Source: Streptomyces sp. ISL-10 (GTDB taxonomy: Bacteria; Actinomycetota; Actinomycetes; Streptomycetales; Streptomycetaceae). From it: DNA of 64,000 bases. Below the pieces are notes generated by a model, which saw only the letters and a program-made list of their open reading frames with translations, had not been told where the DNA came from and did not search any database. The stretch lies in NCBI RefSeq assembly GCF_018614575.1, contig NZ_JAGGOJ010000029.1:16481-80480 (forward strand), written 5' to 3'. Made by a program: the position numbers and the translations under genes. Shown here in pieces: positions 1 through 8,075 of the stretch. Each line of letters starts with the position of its first letter. The first letter of the stretch is position 1.

Positions 1-862
1 GCTGGGCCTCGGTTTCGGGGTGCCCGCCCTGCGGCTGCGCGGGCTGTACCTGGCCCTGGTCACCCTCTCGTTCGCGGTGTTCCTGCCGCCGCTGCTCAAG
101 CGGCTCGAACCGCTCACGGGTGGCTCCATGGGACTGACCGTGGACAAGCTGCAGCCGCCGGCCTGGAGCGGACTGGCCGAGGACCAGTGGATGTACTTCG
201 TCGTCCTCGCCGTCGCCGCGGCGGCTCTGCTGCTCGCCCGCAACCTGCTGCGGTCCCGGGTCGGCCGGGCACTGCTCGCCGTGCGGGACAGCGAGAGCGC
301 GGCGGAGGTCATGGGCGTGCGGCTGTCGCTGCACAAGACCCTCGCCTTCGCGTGGAGCGCGATGTTCGCGGGTGTCTCCGGGTGTGTGTACACCTGGGTG
401 ATCGGTTTCGTCTCACCCGAGTCCTTCAGCTTCGTCCTGTCCATCACGCTGCTGGCCGGCCTGGTGGTCGGGGGGCTGGCCTCGCTGTACGGACCGCTGC
501 TGGGCGCGGCGTTCGTGATGTACGTGCCCAACGTGGCCCAGGACGTCAGCGACGCGGCGCCGGGCGTGGTGTTCGGCCTGCTGATCATCGCGGTGATGTT
601 CGTGGCCCCGACGGGACTGGCCGGTCTGGCGGTCCGTGTCCGTGGAGCCGCCGCCCGTCGCCTGACCCGCGCCACCCCTGTCCCCGCCCAAACGCCCGCG
701 TCCGAGTCCGAGTCCGGGTCGGACACCCGGTCCCCATCCGAGTCCGCGCCCGACGCGACGCCAGAGTCCACATCCGAATCACAACCCTCCGACGCACCCG
801 CGGATCCCGCACCTGCCGACGCCGAACCCGTGGGCGCACCGCCCCGCACGGAAAAGGAATGA
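1..862 (+). CDS. livM: Branched-chain amino-acid ABC transporter permease, LivM-like (5' end outside window)
   Basis: Inner-membrane permease subunit of a branched-chain amino-acid type (HAAT) importer. The reading frame is open from base 2, so the gene starts upstream; 286 C-terminal residues are visible. The conserved LRLRGLYLALVTL segment typical of LivM permeases is near the left edge, followed by several hydrophobic segments. The last ~65 residues are an unusual hydrophilic tail rich in Ser, Glu, Pro and Asp (after about base 655) that the family does not need. The stop at 860-862 precedes the binding-protein gene by 5 bases, so the two are co-transcribed. The ligand may be an amino acid, amide or urea; sequence alone does not decide it. 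Confidence 0.88.
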   Translation, partial: LGLGFGVPALRLRGLYLALVTLSFAVFLPPLLKRLEPLTGGSMGLTVDKLQPPAWSGLAEDQWMYFVVLAVAAAALLLARNLLRSRVGRALLAVRDSESAAEVMGVRLSLHKTLAFAWSAMFAGVSGCVYTWVIGFVSPESFSFVLSITLLAGLVVGGLASLYGPLLGAAFVMYVPNVAQDVSDAAPGVVFGLLIIAVMFVAPTGLAGLAVRVRGAAARRLTRATPVPAQTPASESESGSDTRSPSESAPDATPESTSESQPSDAPADPAPADAEPVGAPPRTEKE

Positions 863-867
863 ATCAC

Positions 868-2145
868 ATGCGCAAGACGACCGCTCTGCGGGCAGCTGCG
901 GCCGCGTCCGCCGTCCTGCTCCTCGCCACCGCCTGCAACAGCCGGCGCGGGCAGGACGAAGAGGGCACCGCCGCCGACGGCGCGTGCAAGGGCCAGCAGA
1001 CCACCGGCATCACCGACAAGACCATCAAGCTGGGCGGAATCTACCCGCTGTCGGGACCGGCCTCCGCGTACGGCACGATCGGCAAGGGCGTGGACACCTA
1101 CTTCAAGTCCGTCAACGACAAGGGCGGCATCGACGGCCGCACGGTGGACTTCGTCGTCCGCGACGACGGCTACCAGCCACCCAAGGCGGTCGAGGAGGCC
1201 CGCAGACTGGTCGAGCAGGAGAAGGTCTTCGCCGTGTTCCAGACCCTGGGCACCCCGTCCACGGCAGCCGTGTGGGACTACCTCAACAAGCGGAAGGTGC
1301 CGCAGCCCTTCGTGGCCACCGGTGCCTCCCTCTGGGGTACGGACGACAAGCACCCGTGGACCATCGGCTGGCAGCCCAACTACGTGTCCGAGGCGCGGGT
1401 GTACGCCAAGTACCTCAAGGACGAGAAGCCGAAGGCCAAGGTCGCGGTCCTCTATCAGAACGACGACTTCGGCAAGAACCTGCTCGGCGGGTTCACGGAG
1501 GCCGTCGCCGGCAGCGGCATCAAGGTGATCGCCAAGGAGAGCTACGAGGTCACCGACCCCTCCGTCTCGGCGCAGATGTCGAGCCTCGCCCGCTCCAAGG
1601 CCGATGTGCTGCTGAACATCACCACGCCCAAGTTCGGCAGTCAGGCCCTCGCCGCCGATGCCAAGAACGCCAAGTGGAACCCCCTGCACATCGTCAACGC
1701 CGTGTCCGCGTCCGCCACCGTGCTCAAGCCCGTCGGATTCGAGAACGTACAGGGTCTGGTCTCGGCGACCTACTTCAAGGATCCCGCCGACCCTCAGTGG
1801 GCCGACGACGCGGAGATGAAGGCGTACAAGGACGCGCTGCGCAAGTACGCGCCCGGCTCCGACCCGACCAACCAGTACAACGCCTACGGCTGGGCCGTCG
1901 CCTCCAGCCTGCACAAGGCGCTGGACGCGATGAAGTGCCCGACCAGGGAGGGGCTGCGGGACGCGGTGCGCGATCTGAAGGACGTGAAGGTGGACATGCT
2001 TCTGCCCGGGGTCACCCTGGCCACGGGCCGCGGCGACGCCTTCCCGATCGAGACCATGCAGCTGATGCGGTTCAAGGGTGAGCGGTGGCAGCTGTTCGGC
2101 GAGCCGGTGGACACCCGCAAGGAGTTCGGCTCCCCGGCCAGCTGA
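868..2145 (+). CDS. Branched-chain amino-acid ABC transporter substrate-binding lipoprotein, LivK-like
   Basis: Extracellular solute-binding protein of about 425 residues for the importer whose permease lies just upstream. The N-terminus has a basic start, a hydrophobic core and a lipobox ending LATAC, so it is predicted to be a lipoprotein anchored through Cys 22 or so. The mature part begins with the periplasmic-binding-protein type 1 signature (IKLGGIYPLSGP) and has full family length. An ATG at 859 overlaps the permease stop (ATGA), but the AAGGA at 854-858 is spaced correctly for the ATG at 868, which is followed by the basic signal peptide start, so 868 is preferred. A strong hairpin follows the stop, ending the operon. 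Confidence 0.9.
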   Translation: MRKTTALRAAAAASAVLLLATACNSRRGQDEEGTAADGACKGQQTTGITDKTIKLGGIYPLSGPASAYGTIGKGVDTYFKSVNDKGGIDGRTVDFVVRDDGYQPPKAVEEARRLVEQEKVFAVFQTLGTPSTAAVWDYLNKRKVPQPFVATGASLWGTDDKHPWTIGWQPNYVSEARVYAKYLKDEKPKAKVAVLYQNDDFGKNLLGGFTEAVAGSGIKVIAKESYEVTDPSVSAQMSSLARSKADVLLNITTPKFGSQALAADAKNAKWNPLHIVNAVSASATVLKPVGFENVQGLVSATYFKDPADPQWADDAEMKAYKDALRKYAPGSDPTNQYNAYGWAVASSLHKALDAMKCPTREGLRDAVRDLKDVKVDMLLPGVTLATGRGDAFPIETMQLMRFKGERWQLFGEPVDTRKEFGSPAS

Positions 2146-2148
2146 GCC

Positions 2149-2196
2149 GACGGGGGCGGTCCGAGTCGATGCCCGACTCTGAGGACCGCCCCCGTC
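2149..2196 (+). terminator. Rho-independent-type hairpin after livK
   Basis: A 14-bp perfect stem (2149-2162 with 2183-2196) encloses a further 5-bp stem (2163-2167 with 2175-2179). It lies 4 bases after the binding-protein stop. As usual in Streptomyces there is no clear T-tract. Confidence 0.8.
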
Positions 2197-2309
2197 CGTT
2201 GGCGGCGGCCTTGCGGGCTCTGTGTGTCCGCTGGAGTCGGCCGTATGACGCAGACCGGCCCAGGGCGGCGGTGCGCGGTCGCGTGACGCTGTTACTGGAC
2301 ACCGTCGGC

Positions 2310-2800
2310 GAACTGAAGTCGCGCCACCGCTGTGCCACACGTCCATCTCGATGAGCTCTGCCGTGCGGTCTGCCGGTCAGTTCGATCTACTGGCACTCCG
2401 GCCGCAAGGACGTGATCTACGTCGCGGTGCTGGAGCGGGCCATGACCGCTCTGCCGGCGGCTCAGCCCCGGGCGGAGTGCCGGACGGAGTGCCGTACGGA
2501 GTGCCGGGCGCCGGCGCCGGGCGGCATCTGGACTCCTTTCTCGCGGCGGTCGAGGACGCGTGCCGGCGTCACCCGCACAGCCTGAACCCACTGTTGGGAC
2601 TGTGCATGGTGCAGCAGGATGCCCGTGCGGCGGCCCGTGGCCGAGGTGCGTCACTACAGCGACGCGCTGGTGGCCTGGGCCCGGAAGCGGCGAGCTGGCC
2701 GACGTGCTGGTGGCCTGGGCCCCCGGATTCGGTGAGCTGGCGTCTTCGCTGTGCGTGACCGCCCCGGGGTGGCGGACGAGTGGGCGCGCTTCACACTGAG
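2310..2800 (+). pseudogene. Decayed TetR-family regulator
   Basis: No intact frame covers this stretch. Around 2383-2450 one frame reads SSIYWHSGRKDVIYVAVLER, which resembles the recognition helix and following helix of TetR regulators (compare S-YWH-x-x-KD). The preceding helix is recoverable only in another frame, so at least one frameshift is present. Downstream, 2540-2780 contains frame fragments resembling a TetR ligand domain, and a short direct repeat of the CTGGTGGCCTGGGCCC type occurs near 2668 and 2708. The intact TetR gene starting at 3067 is a separate gene. Assignment rests on the helix motif only. Confidence 0.4.
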
Positions 2801-3066
2801 TACGGCGAAACGGAACCGCCGTGGCCCGTACACAGGCTGCACGCGCCGGCTGCGGCGCGGTACCGGCCGTCCGACGCGTCGGCGTCCACGGCGTCGGACA
2901 TTGTCCATGGTGAACTCCCGCCGGCCCCGTTTCCGCAGGAGCGGGGGGCATCGGCGGCGGTCGCGACAGCGGCCGAGGCGGTGGCGGTCCGCGAAGGTGT
3001 CGGCGCGTCCAGGTCGGTCGCCGAGGGGCCAGTGAGCCGAAACGCCAATGGCATACTGCTGGTCCG

Positions 3067-3726
3067 ATGAGCGAACCGACCGCGGCAGCACGACGCCCCC
3101 CGACCAAGCGCGATGACCAGCGAGAGGCCTCCCGCCGCAGGCTCTTGAACGCGGCGCTGGAGATCCTCGCGGAGGAGGGCTACCGCGGGCTGACGGTGAA
3201 GAAGGTCGGCGACCGTGCCGGAGTCAGCCGAGGCATGGTCAACTACCACTTCACGTCCAAAGCCGGGCTCGTCGAAGCCGTTGTCGCCGATATCCGCGAG
3301 ACCTTCGTCCACCGGCTCCGCGAGCTGCCCGGGTACGCCCGGATGAGCGGCTTCGAAGCCGTCCTGGCCAAGCTCGACCAGCTCTTCGCCCGTCTGGCGG
3401 AGCCCGAACCAGGAGTGCGAGCACGGGCGTTGCTGGTGCTACTCGTCGAGGCGGTCGGCAGCACCGACGGGATGAAGGTCTTGATGGCCGAGCATCTCAG
3501 TCTCGTGCGGACCGGTGTCGAGGAGGACATCCGGCGGGGGATCGCCGATGGGAGCATCCGCCCCGACGTCGACGTCGTCGCCCAGGCTTTCCTGGTGGAG
3601 AGCATCGCGCGCGGCGTACTCCTGCAGTATCAACTGGACTCGGCCCGGACCCGCCTGGCGGACATCGCACGGGCTGCCCACGAGACGCTGGTGCTCGGGC
3701 TCACGTCGACGCCGGGCGACGACTGA
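3067..3726 (+). CDS. TetR/AcrR-family transcriptional regulator
   Basis: A 219-residue DNA-binding repressor-type protein. The HTH spans roughly residues 22-70, with RRRLLNAALEILAEEGYRGL leading into a turn GVSRGMVNYHF typical of the family; the C-terminal half is an all-helical ligand and dimer domain. No good Shine-Dalgarno sequence precedes the ATG, but a -10-like CATACT (3052-3057) is placed so that transcription would begin at or near the start codon, suggesting a leaderless mRNA. Its target is not evident: the flanks are a TetR pseudogene and a chimeric ORF, so it may have lost its regulated partner. Confidence 0.88.
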   Translation: MSEPTAAARRPPTKRDDQREASRRRLLNAALEILAEEGYRGLTVKKVGDRAGVSRGMVNYHFTSKAGLVEAVVADIRETFVHRLRELPGYARMSGFEAVLAKLDQLFARLAEPEPGVRARALLVLLVEAVGSTDGMKVLMAEHLSLVRTGVEEDIRRGIADGSIRPDVDVVAQAFLVESIARGVLLQYQLDSARTRLADIARAAHETLVLGLTSTPGDD

Positions 3727-3756
3727 GACCTCGATTCTTATGGCGTTGAGCCGTGC

Positions 3757-4281
3757 ATGACGGATCTCTTTGGGCGGCTGGTGCCGGACGAGTTGTGGGT
3801 GGTGTTCACGAAGGTCGTTTTGGGGGCATTCGGCGGGCGGCAGGGCGGTGCTTGGGCCCCGCGGACTTTCATCGGTGACCTCTCCCACCACGAGCTGCGG
3901 GATTGGGAGGCGGCCATTGCGCTGGTGAGCGCCCACGCCGAGTGCTACTCCATCGATCACTGCATGCACGACAACCGTCTGTGGCACATGGATTTGCTCG
4001 CCCGCGCGGAGCGGTTCTCCGAACTTACGGAGCTCGCTCTCACGGATGTCCATACACGCCGGAGACTCAACAGATCGCTTCGCGATCAGGGGATGGAGGC
4101 GGTTCTGCGCGGCCGCGCCAAAGATCGTGATCGTGACGCTCTGTACGTCCTTGTTCGGCTGCTGTGCGAGACGAATCGGGTCCAGGAGGCCCATCGAGCG
4201 GCCCAGGAGTTCGGCCCGGAGGATCAGCACGCACACCAGATCGTGGCCCGCTTTCGATCGCCGTCAATCGGTGAGCAGTAA
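3757..4281 (+). CDS. Chimeric ORF: IS5-type transposase N-terminus fused to a hypothetical protein
   Basis: The first ~31 residues (MTDLFGRLVPDELW...) match the usual start of IS5-family transposases of Streptomyces, including the arginine-glutamine-glycine-glycine patch that normally precedes the DDE domain. From about residue 32 (base 3850) the sequence changes to an unrelated soluble protein with a WEAAIALV segment and a long helical C-terminus. No transposase catalytic domain follows. The open frame therefore looks like a recombination product in which an IS start was joined in frame to a resident gene. Whether it is expressed or functional is unknown; the C-terminal part may retain the function of an unidentified conserved protein. 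Confidence 0.55.
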   Translation: MTDLFGRLVPDELWVVFTKVVLGAFGGRQGGAWAPRTFIGDLSHHELRDWEAAIALVSAHAECYSIDHCMHDNRLWHMDLLARAERFSELTELALTDVHTRRRLNRSLRDQGMEAVLRGRAKDRDRDALYVLVRLLCETNRVQEAHRAAQEFGPEDQHAHQIVARFRSPSIGEQ

Positions 4282-4403
4282 CGCTCGACACCTGCCTTGT
4301 CTGACCTGTCAGGGTCCGGTCGATCATGTGATTCGTTGGGGCAGATCACCGTGGTGATCAACGTCGACGGCAGCACCACTTGCGACGCGGCTAGCATGGC
4401 GGG

Positions 4404-4562
4404 ATGAGCGACAACACCACTTCCGGCGACGACATCCCGAACCGATCAGCGGCCTCGAGGCCCAGAAGGCCCATATCGCTGCGTACGCTCAGGCGCGCGA
4501 GCCGGTGGGAGACGTTCGTCCTGCTCGCCGTGTTGCTCGTCGTTGTCTTCGCTTTCGCCTAA
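4404..4562 (+). pseudogene. Truncated start of a sugar ABC transporter permease
   Basis: A 52-codon ORF has a basic N-terminal segment (RRPISLRTLRRASRW) followed by one hydrophobic helix (ETFVLLAVLLVVVFAFA), then stops. This arrangement resembles the N-terminus and first membrane helix of rhamnose/ribose-type permeases. The frame ends exactly where a transposase scrap on the opposite strand begins (about 4560). It is best read as a 5' gene fragment cut by an insertion or deletion; a small tail-anchored protein is the alternative. Confidence 0.45.
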
Positions 4563-4690
4563 GAATTGCCCTGGTCGTCATGTCGTAGCGCGTGGCTACG
4601 GCCCGGGACTGCTTCAGGTTGCTGATCGCCCGTTCGACGGTGAGCGATAAGGGGCTTGATGCCGCGCCGCCACAGCTGTCACCGAGTGCG
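4563..4690 (-). pseudogene. IS5-family transposase 3' remnant
   Basis: On the minus strand the sequence encodes LTVERAISNLKQSRAVATRY, the conserved block near the C-terminus of IS5-type transposases (NRLKQ-R-VATRYDK). A preceding LRRRGIK-like element (LWRRGIKPLIA) is in a different frame, so the remnant is frameshifted as well as truncated. No inverted repeats or full-length gene are visible. Confidence 0.65.
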
Positions 4691-4747
4691 GTTCTTCCGC
4701 AGCCGAGCTCCGTTTCATGTGGCCTCCCTCGTCCATGCTCGAAGCGA

Positions 4748-4774
4748 TTGTCAGTCACAGGTGCCGCGTAGATT
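4748..4774 (+). promoter_or_regulatory. Promoter for the DUF4253 gene (leaderless)
   Basis: TTGTCA (4748-4753) and TAGATT (4769-4774) resemble -35 and -10 boxes with a slightly short 15-bp spacer. The ATG lies 7 bases after the -10 box and no Shine-Dalgarno sequence is present, so the mRNA is probably leaderless. Confidence 0.5.
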
Positions 4775-4780
4775 TTGGTC

Positions 4781-5509
4781 ATGCCCGATCCTTTGAGTGA
4801 AGACCTCAAACAACTGCTGGACGATCTGCCGTCTGGCAGGCTGATGGGGCCGTGTCATACTCCGCATCCGGTGGTGTGGATGAGCGACGGACCGGTCATG
4901 GGCGCGGCCGACTGGTGGAAACGGCTGCACCGCCGGCGCTCTGAAACCGGTCTGTACCCGCTGCTGCTTGAGTACCCCGACGACTCATTCGAGCCTGTGG
5001 GTGGTGACTACGGGGCTGCTGCCGACGCTGCCTCGTACTTCACGAGCAAGTGGACGGACGAAGCGTGGCCACCTTTCGAGGAGTGGCCGGGCCTCGCGGC
5101 GCCTGCCGCGCCGGTGACTGACATCGACGTGTGCGCGGAGGCACTGGCGACGGCAGTAGTCCACGACGGCCGAGCCCGTTGTCTCGCCCTCGTCCAGGTC
5201 TCGCGGGGCGCCGATGCGCCCGCTGCCCTGAGCTGGCTCGGGATGACAAATCACATGACCGTCCAGGAGTTGTCGGCAGTGCTGCGCTCCTGGGAGGACC
5301 GGTTTGGTGTCCGTGTCGTGGGCCTTGGTCACGGAAGCGTGTATCTCTCGGTTGCCGCTCCGCCGACAGAGGTCTATCAGGCCCGAGTCCTCACCGCGGA
5401 GCATTACCTCGCCTGCCCGGACGTCTTCTACGAGGACCCCGATCTTGACTGGTCCACGTACCACGAGGAGCTCATGAAGTGTCGTGAATGGCGGTTCTGG
5501 TGGGATTGA
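4781..5509 (+). CDS. DUF4253 domain-containing protein
   Basis: A 242-residue cytoplasmic protein. The C-terminal half carries the DUF4253 hallmarks: a WPGLA motif near residue 105, AVLRSWEDRFG near 170, an SVAAPP segment, an A-EH-xx-CPD element near 215, and the terminal tryptophan-rich WRFWWD. The N-terminal half is a variable partner region. The family's biochemical role is unknown. The start at 4781 is chosen because of the adjacent promoter; a TTG codon at 4775 is in frame but falls inside that promoter's initiation region. It is flanked on both sides by transposase scraps. Confidence 0.85.
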   Translation: MPDPLSEDLKQLLDDLPSGRLMGPCHTPHPVVWMSDGPVMGAADWWKRLHRRRSETGLYPLLLEYPDDSFEPVGGDYGAAADAASYFTSKWTDEAWPPFEEWPGLAAPAAPVTDIDVCAEALATAVVHDGRARCLALVQVSRGADAPAALSWLGMTNHMTVQELSAVLRSWEDRFGVRVVGLGHGSVYLSVAAPPTEVYQARVLTAEHYLACPDVFYEDPDLDWSTYHEELMKCREWRFWWD

Positions 5510-5516
5510 GGGTCCT

Positions 5517-5611
5517 CTACTCGACGAGGCGGCGGTGGCAGATCAGTGCGGCGGCGATGCCTGCGAAGGCGAGGAAGTGCTCGGGCTTGCGTTCGCAGCG
5601 CCGGGCGCGCG
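5517..5611 (-). pseudogene. IS5-family transposase C-terminal remnant
   Basis: The minus strand encodes ERKPEHFLAFAGIAAALICHR and a stop, the typical last ~30 residues of IS5-type transposases. Only this tail survives. It directly abuts the stop of the SDR gene, so this is a recombination or deletion junction. Confidence 0.7.
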
Positions 5612-6415
5612 TCATACGGCGCTGAGTCCGCCGTCCACCACCAGGCTCTGGCCTGTGATGTAGGAGGCGCGGTCGGAGAGCAGAAACGTGACGGCCTCCG
5701 CGACCTCGCAGGCGGTGCCCTGGCGGCCCAACGGGATGCGCTCGAACGAGGCCGTCCGGGATGCTCGCCCGGCCGAGGCCTGCCGTCCCATGGGGGTGTC
5801 GATCAGGCCGGGGACGACCAGGTTGGCCCGGATCCGGCGCGCGCCTGCCTCCTTGGCGACATGGCGGGTGAGCCCGAACAGGCCGGCCTTGGAACTGTCG
5901 TAGGCCGGCGAGTTCGTGGCGGCGCGCAATCCTGCGACCGACCCGATGAAGACGACGGCGCCTCCGTCGGCCATCGCCGGCAGGGCGTGCTTGGCGGCCA
6001 GGAAGGGCGCACGCAGATTCAGGGAGAGCACCTGGTCCCAGTCTTCGGGTGACGAGCCCTTCAGGCCGGTGCCGAGACCCACGCCCACGTTGACCACAAG
6101 CGCATCCAGTCCCCCCAGCCCGCGGACCGCCTCGGCGACCATGGCGGCCGACTGCTCGGCATCCGTGGCGTCACCTACCACGGTGACGCTCAAGGTGCCT
6201 GCGGAGCTGACCAGTTCGGCGGTTGCGGCCGCCGCCGGGGCGGACACGTCGGCGCAGGCCACATCGGCGCCCTCCCGGGCGGCGAGGACGGCGATCGCAC
6301 GGCCGTTGCCGACAGGTGCCCGCGGGTCGTCGTCGGGGCGGGTGCCCGCGCCCACCACCAGCACTTTGCGGCCGGCCAGGCGACGGGACGGCTGCTCGAG
6401 GTGCCCTTCACGCAT
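5612..6415 (-). CDS. SDR-family NAD(P)-dependent oxidoreductase
   Basis: A 267-residue short-chain dehydrogenase/reductase. The cofactor-binding glycine motif is expanded: VVGAGT is separated from GNGRA by an inserted Asp/Pro-rich stretch. The NNAG position reads NVGVG, and the catalytic Ser (SVAG) and YxxxK (YDSSK) are present, as is the C-terminal GQSLVVDGG. The substrate cannot be told. Its ATG overlaps the stop of the upstream decarboxylase-like gene by 8 bases, so both are one operon. The last codon adjoins a transposase remnant, but the family-typical C-terminus is complete. Confidence 0.88.
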   Translation of the reverse strand: MREGHLEQPSRRLAGRKVLVVGAGTRPDDDPRAPVGNGRAIAVLAAREGADVACADVSAPAAAATAELVSSAGTLSVTVVGDATDAEQSAAMVAEAVRGLGGLDALVVNVGVGLGTGLKGSSPEDWDQVLSLNLRAPFLAAKHALPAMADGGAVVFIGSVAGLRAATNSPAYDSSKAGLFGLTRHVAKEAGARRIRANLVVPGLIDTPMGRQASAGRASRTASFERIPLGRQGTACEVAEAVTFLLSDRASYITGQSLVVDGGLSAV

Positions 6416-7013
6416 GGTTCCGGCCCCCTTCCGTGAAGCCCATCCTCTCGAAACCGGGGTCCAGTTCCACACCGGCGGTGTTCAGGAAGAAGGCCACCAT
6501 GTGGTACTGCCCCACCAGCATGACGATCTCGATCAGCTCGGCGTCGTCGAAGTACCCGGCCAGGGCCTCCCAGGTGGCCTCGGACAGCCTTGCATCGCTG
6601 TGCAACTCGTCCGCAGCCCGCATCAGGTGTTCCTCGAGGTCCGTCCAGCCGTGCGCTTCCGTTCCTTCGGTGATGCGGTCGATGTCCGCATCCGTGACGC
6701 CCGCTGCCTTCGCCAGCGGGAGGTGCCGGCCCCACTCGTACCGGGCGCCGGTGTTGCGGGACGTGCGCAGGATCAGCAACTCGCGGAGTCGTTCCGGTAG
6801 TCGGCCCCTGCGGAGCAACTGGCCTCCGAAGGGCATGAATTGCTCGTAGAGGTCGGGATGGCGCACGAGCGTGGTGAAGATGTTGGGGACCCGGCCCCCT
6901 GGGTCGCGGGGTGCGACGGCCAGCAGCTTCCGGGCCCTTGCATCCCAGTGCTCCTCGGGCAGCGGCATCAGCCGCGGGCGAGTCTGCGCGTCGAGTTCGT
7001 GGCGCTCTGACAT
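6408..7013 (-). CDS. Carboxymuconolactone decarboxylase (AhpD-like) family protein
   Basis: A 201-residue all-helical protein. The CMD signature is seen as RELLILRTSRNTGARYEW..H around residues 80-100. The redox CxxC of AhpD peroxidases is absent, so peroxidase chemistry is unlikely; relatives act as decarboxylases or hydrolases on ring-cleavage products. The start at 7013 is set by GGGAGG seven bases upstream. It is the first gene of a two-gene operon with the SDR and diverges from a TetR gene, which suggests a small catabolic unit for an aromatic or cyclic compound under TetR control (inference). Confidence 0.8.
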   Translation of the reverse strand: MSERHELDAQTRPRLMPLPEEHWDARARKLLAVAPRDPGGRVPNIFTTLVRHPDLYEQFMPFGGQLLRRGRLPERLRELLILRTSRNTGARYEWGRHLPLAKAAGVTDADIDRITEGTEAHGWTDLEEHLMRAADELHSDARLSEATWEALAGYFDDAELIEIVMLVGQYHMVAFFLNTAGVELDPGFERMGFTEGGRNHA

Positions 7014-7030
7014 GGCGACCTCCCACATGA

Positions 7031-7067
7031 GGTACTCACCATAGGAGACTGGCTGAACGCTTAGCAA
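7031..7067 (-). promoter_or_regulatory. Promoter of the CMD-SDR operon
   Basis: On the minus strand TTGCTA (7067-7062) and TATGGT (7043-7038) are separated by 18 bp, a good housekeeping promoter. Transcription would start near 7031, leaving a short leader carrying the GGGAGG site. Confidence 0.6.
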
Positions 7068-7104
7068 GTGAACCTGCCGGTTGGTCGATTTAGCCCCGAG
7101 TGAT

Positions 7105-7119
7105 GTTCGGTTATCGAAC
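7105..7119. promoter_or_regulatory. Candidate TetR operator
   Basis: GTTCG-GTTAT-CGAAC is an inverted repeat in the divergent region between the CMD and TetR genes, placed to block one or both promoters. It is short, so the assignment is tentative. Confidence 0.35.
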
Positions 7120-7190
7120 TGCGGGTACCGTGAGCGGCAAAGTCACGGCGCTACGAAGGGCGGAGCGCGGAGCGATGCGGGGGTGCAGCG

Positions 7191-7856
7191 GTGGCCCGAC
7201 CGACCAGGCCGATCCTCAGTCGGGGGCGGATCTGCGCCGCGGCGCTGGCCATCGTGGACCGTGACGGGCTCGCCGAGTTGTCGATGCGCAAGCTCGCCCG
7301 AGAGCTCGGCGTCCAGGTCTCCTCGCTCTACGAGCACGTCAAGACCAAGGACGACGTCCTCCACGAGGTCGCCAACGCCATCATGGAGGGCGTGGACGTC
7401 TCCGGTTTCGAAACCGGCGACTGGCGGCACGGGGTGGCGTCCTGGGCCCGGTCCTACCGCGCGGCTATCGCCGCCCATCCCCACATCGTGCCGTTCCTCG
7501 CCTACGGTCCGGCCCGCCGTGAGGCCTCGCTGCGGCGTGCCGACGCCGTGCACGGCGGGCTGGTCGGCGCCGGATGGCCCCCGCGCTACGCCACGATGAT
7601 CGGAGCCTCGACCAAGTACCTGGTCATCGGATCGGCGATGACCTCCTTCTCCCGCGGGTTCGACGACGACGTGCAGGTATACGTCGAGCGGTATGCGCAG
7701 CTGACCGATGCCCACCGTCTGCCCGACCATGCCGACACGATCGACCGGGACAGCTTCGAACTGGCCCTGGAGATGTTCCTGGACGGCCTCGGCCGCCTCC
7801 ATGAGCGCGTCGTGTCACGCCAGGATCCGCGGCCGACTCCTCGTCCGAGCGCCTGA
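7191..7856 (+). CDS. TetR-family regulator of the divergent CMD-SDR operon
   Basis: A 221-residue regulator with an N-terminal HTH (ALAIVDRDGLAELSMRKLA then GVQVSSLYEHVKTKDD) and a TetR_C-type ligand domain with the common EHVKTKDDVL hinge. It starts with GTG after a GC-rich leader. Orientation opposite to the CMD-SDR pair, and a shared 178-bp intergenic region, make it their likely repressor. The last codons lie in the first copy of a 32-bp tandem repeat, so the extreme C-terminus (RPTPRPSA) has probably been altered by repeat expansion. Confidence 0.87.
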   Translation: MARPTRPILSRGRICAAALAIVDRDGLAELSMRKLARELGVQVSSLYEHVKTKDDVLHEVANAIMEGVDVSGFETGDWRHGVASWARSYRAAIAAHPHIVPFLAYGPARREASLRRADAVHGGLVGAGWPPRYATMIGASTKYLVIGSAMTSFSRGFDDDVQVYVERYAQLTDAHRLPDHADTIDRDSFELALEMFLDGLGRLHERVVSRQDPRPTPRPSA

Positions 7857-7917
7857 CCCCGCGGCCGACTCCTCGTCCGAGCGCCTGACCCCGCGGCCGA
7901 CTCCTCGTCCGAGCGAT
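7829..7917 (+). repeat. 32-bp tandem repeat, about 2.8 copies
   Basis: Three near-identical units begin at 7829, 7861 and 7893 with core GCGGCCGACTCCTCGTCCG. The first unit supplies the stop region of the TetR gene; the others are non-coding. The copies are virtually identical, implying recent duplication. Confidence 0.85.
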
Positions 7918-8075
7918 TGGCCCCCGCTGCCTTTCCGTTACACCGACTTCCCGCCGACGCCTTGTCCGGCGTCGTGGTCCACTCTAGGCTCCCCCGAACC
8001 GAACGGCGTTCGGTTAAAGGCGATCTTGGCCCTGCCACGACCTGACGCCACCGCTTGCAGTGAGGAGTTGATGTC

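Noticed and set aside
187..867. Upstream extension of the livK frame
   Set aside because: It runs antisense-frame through the permease gene, Arg-rich and without a ribosome site; the real start is at 868.
4748..4774. RecA-NDp motif before the DUF4253 gene
   Set aside because: TTGTCAGTC is present, but the gap to TAGATT is 12 bases instead of 8.
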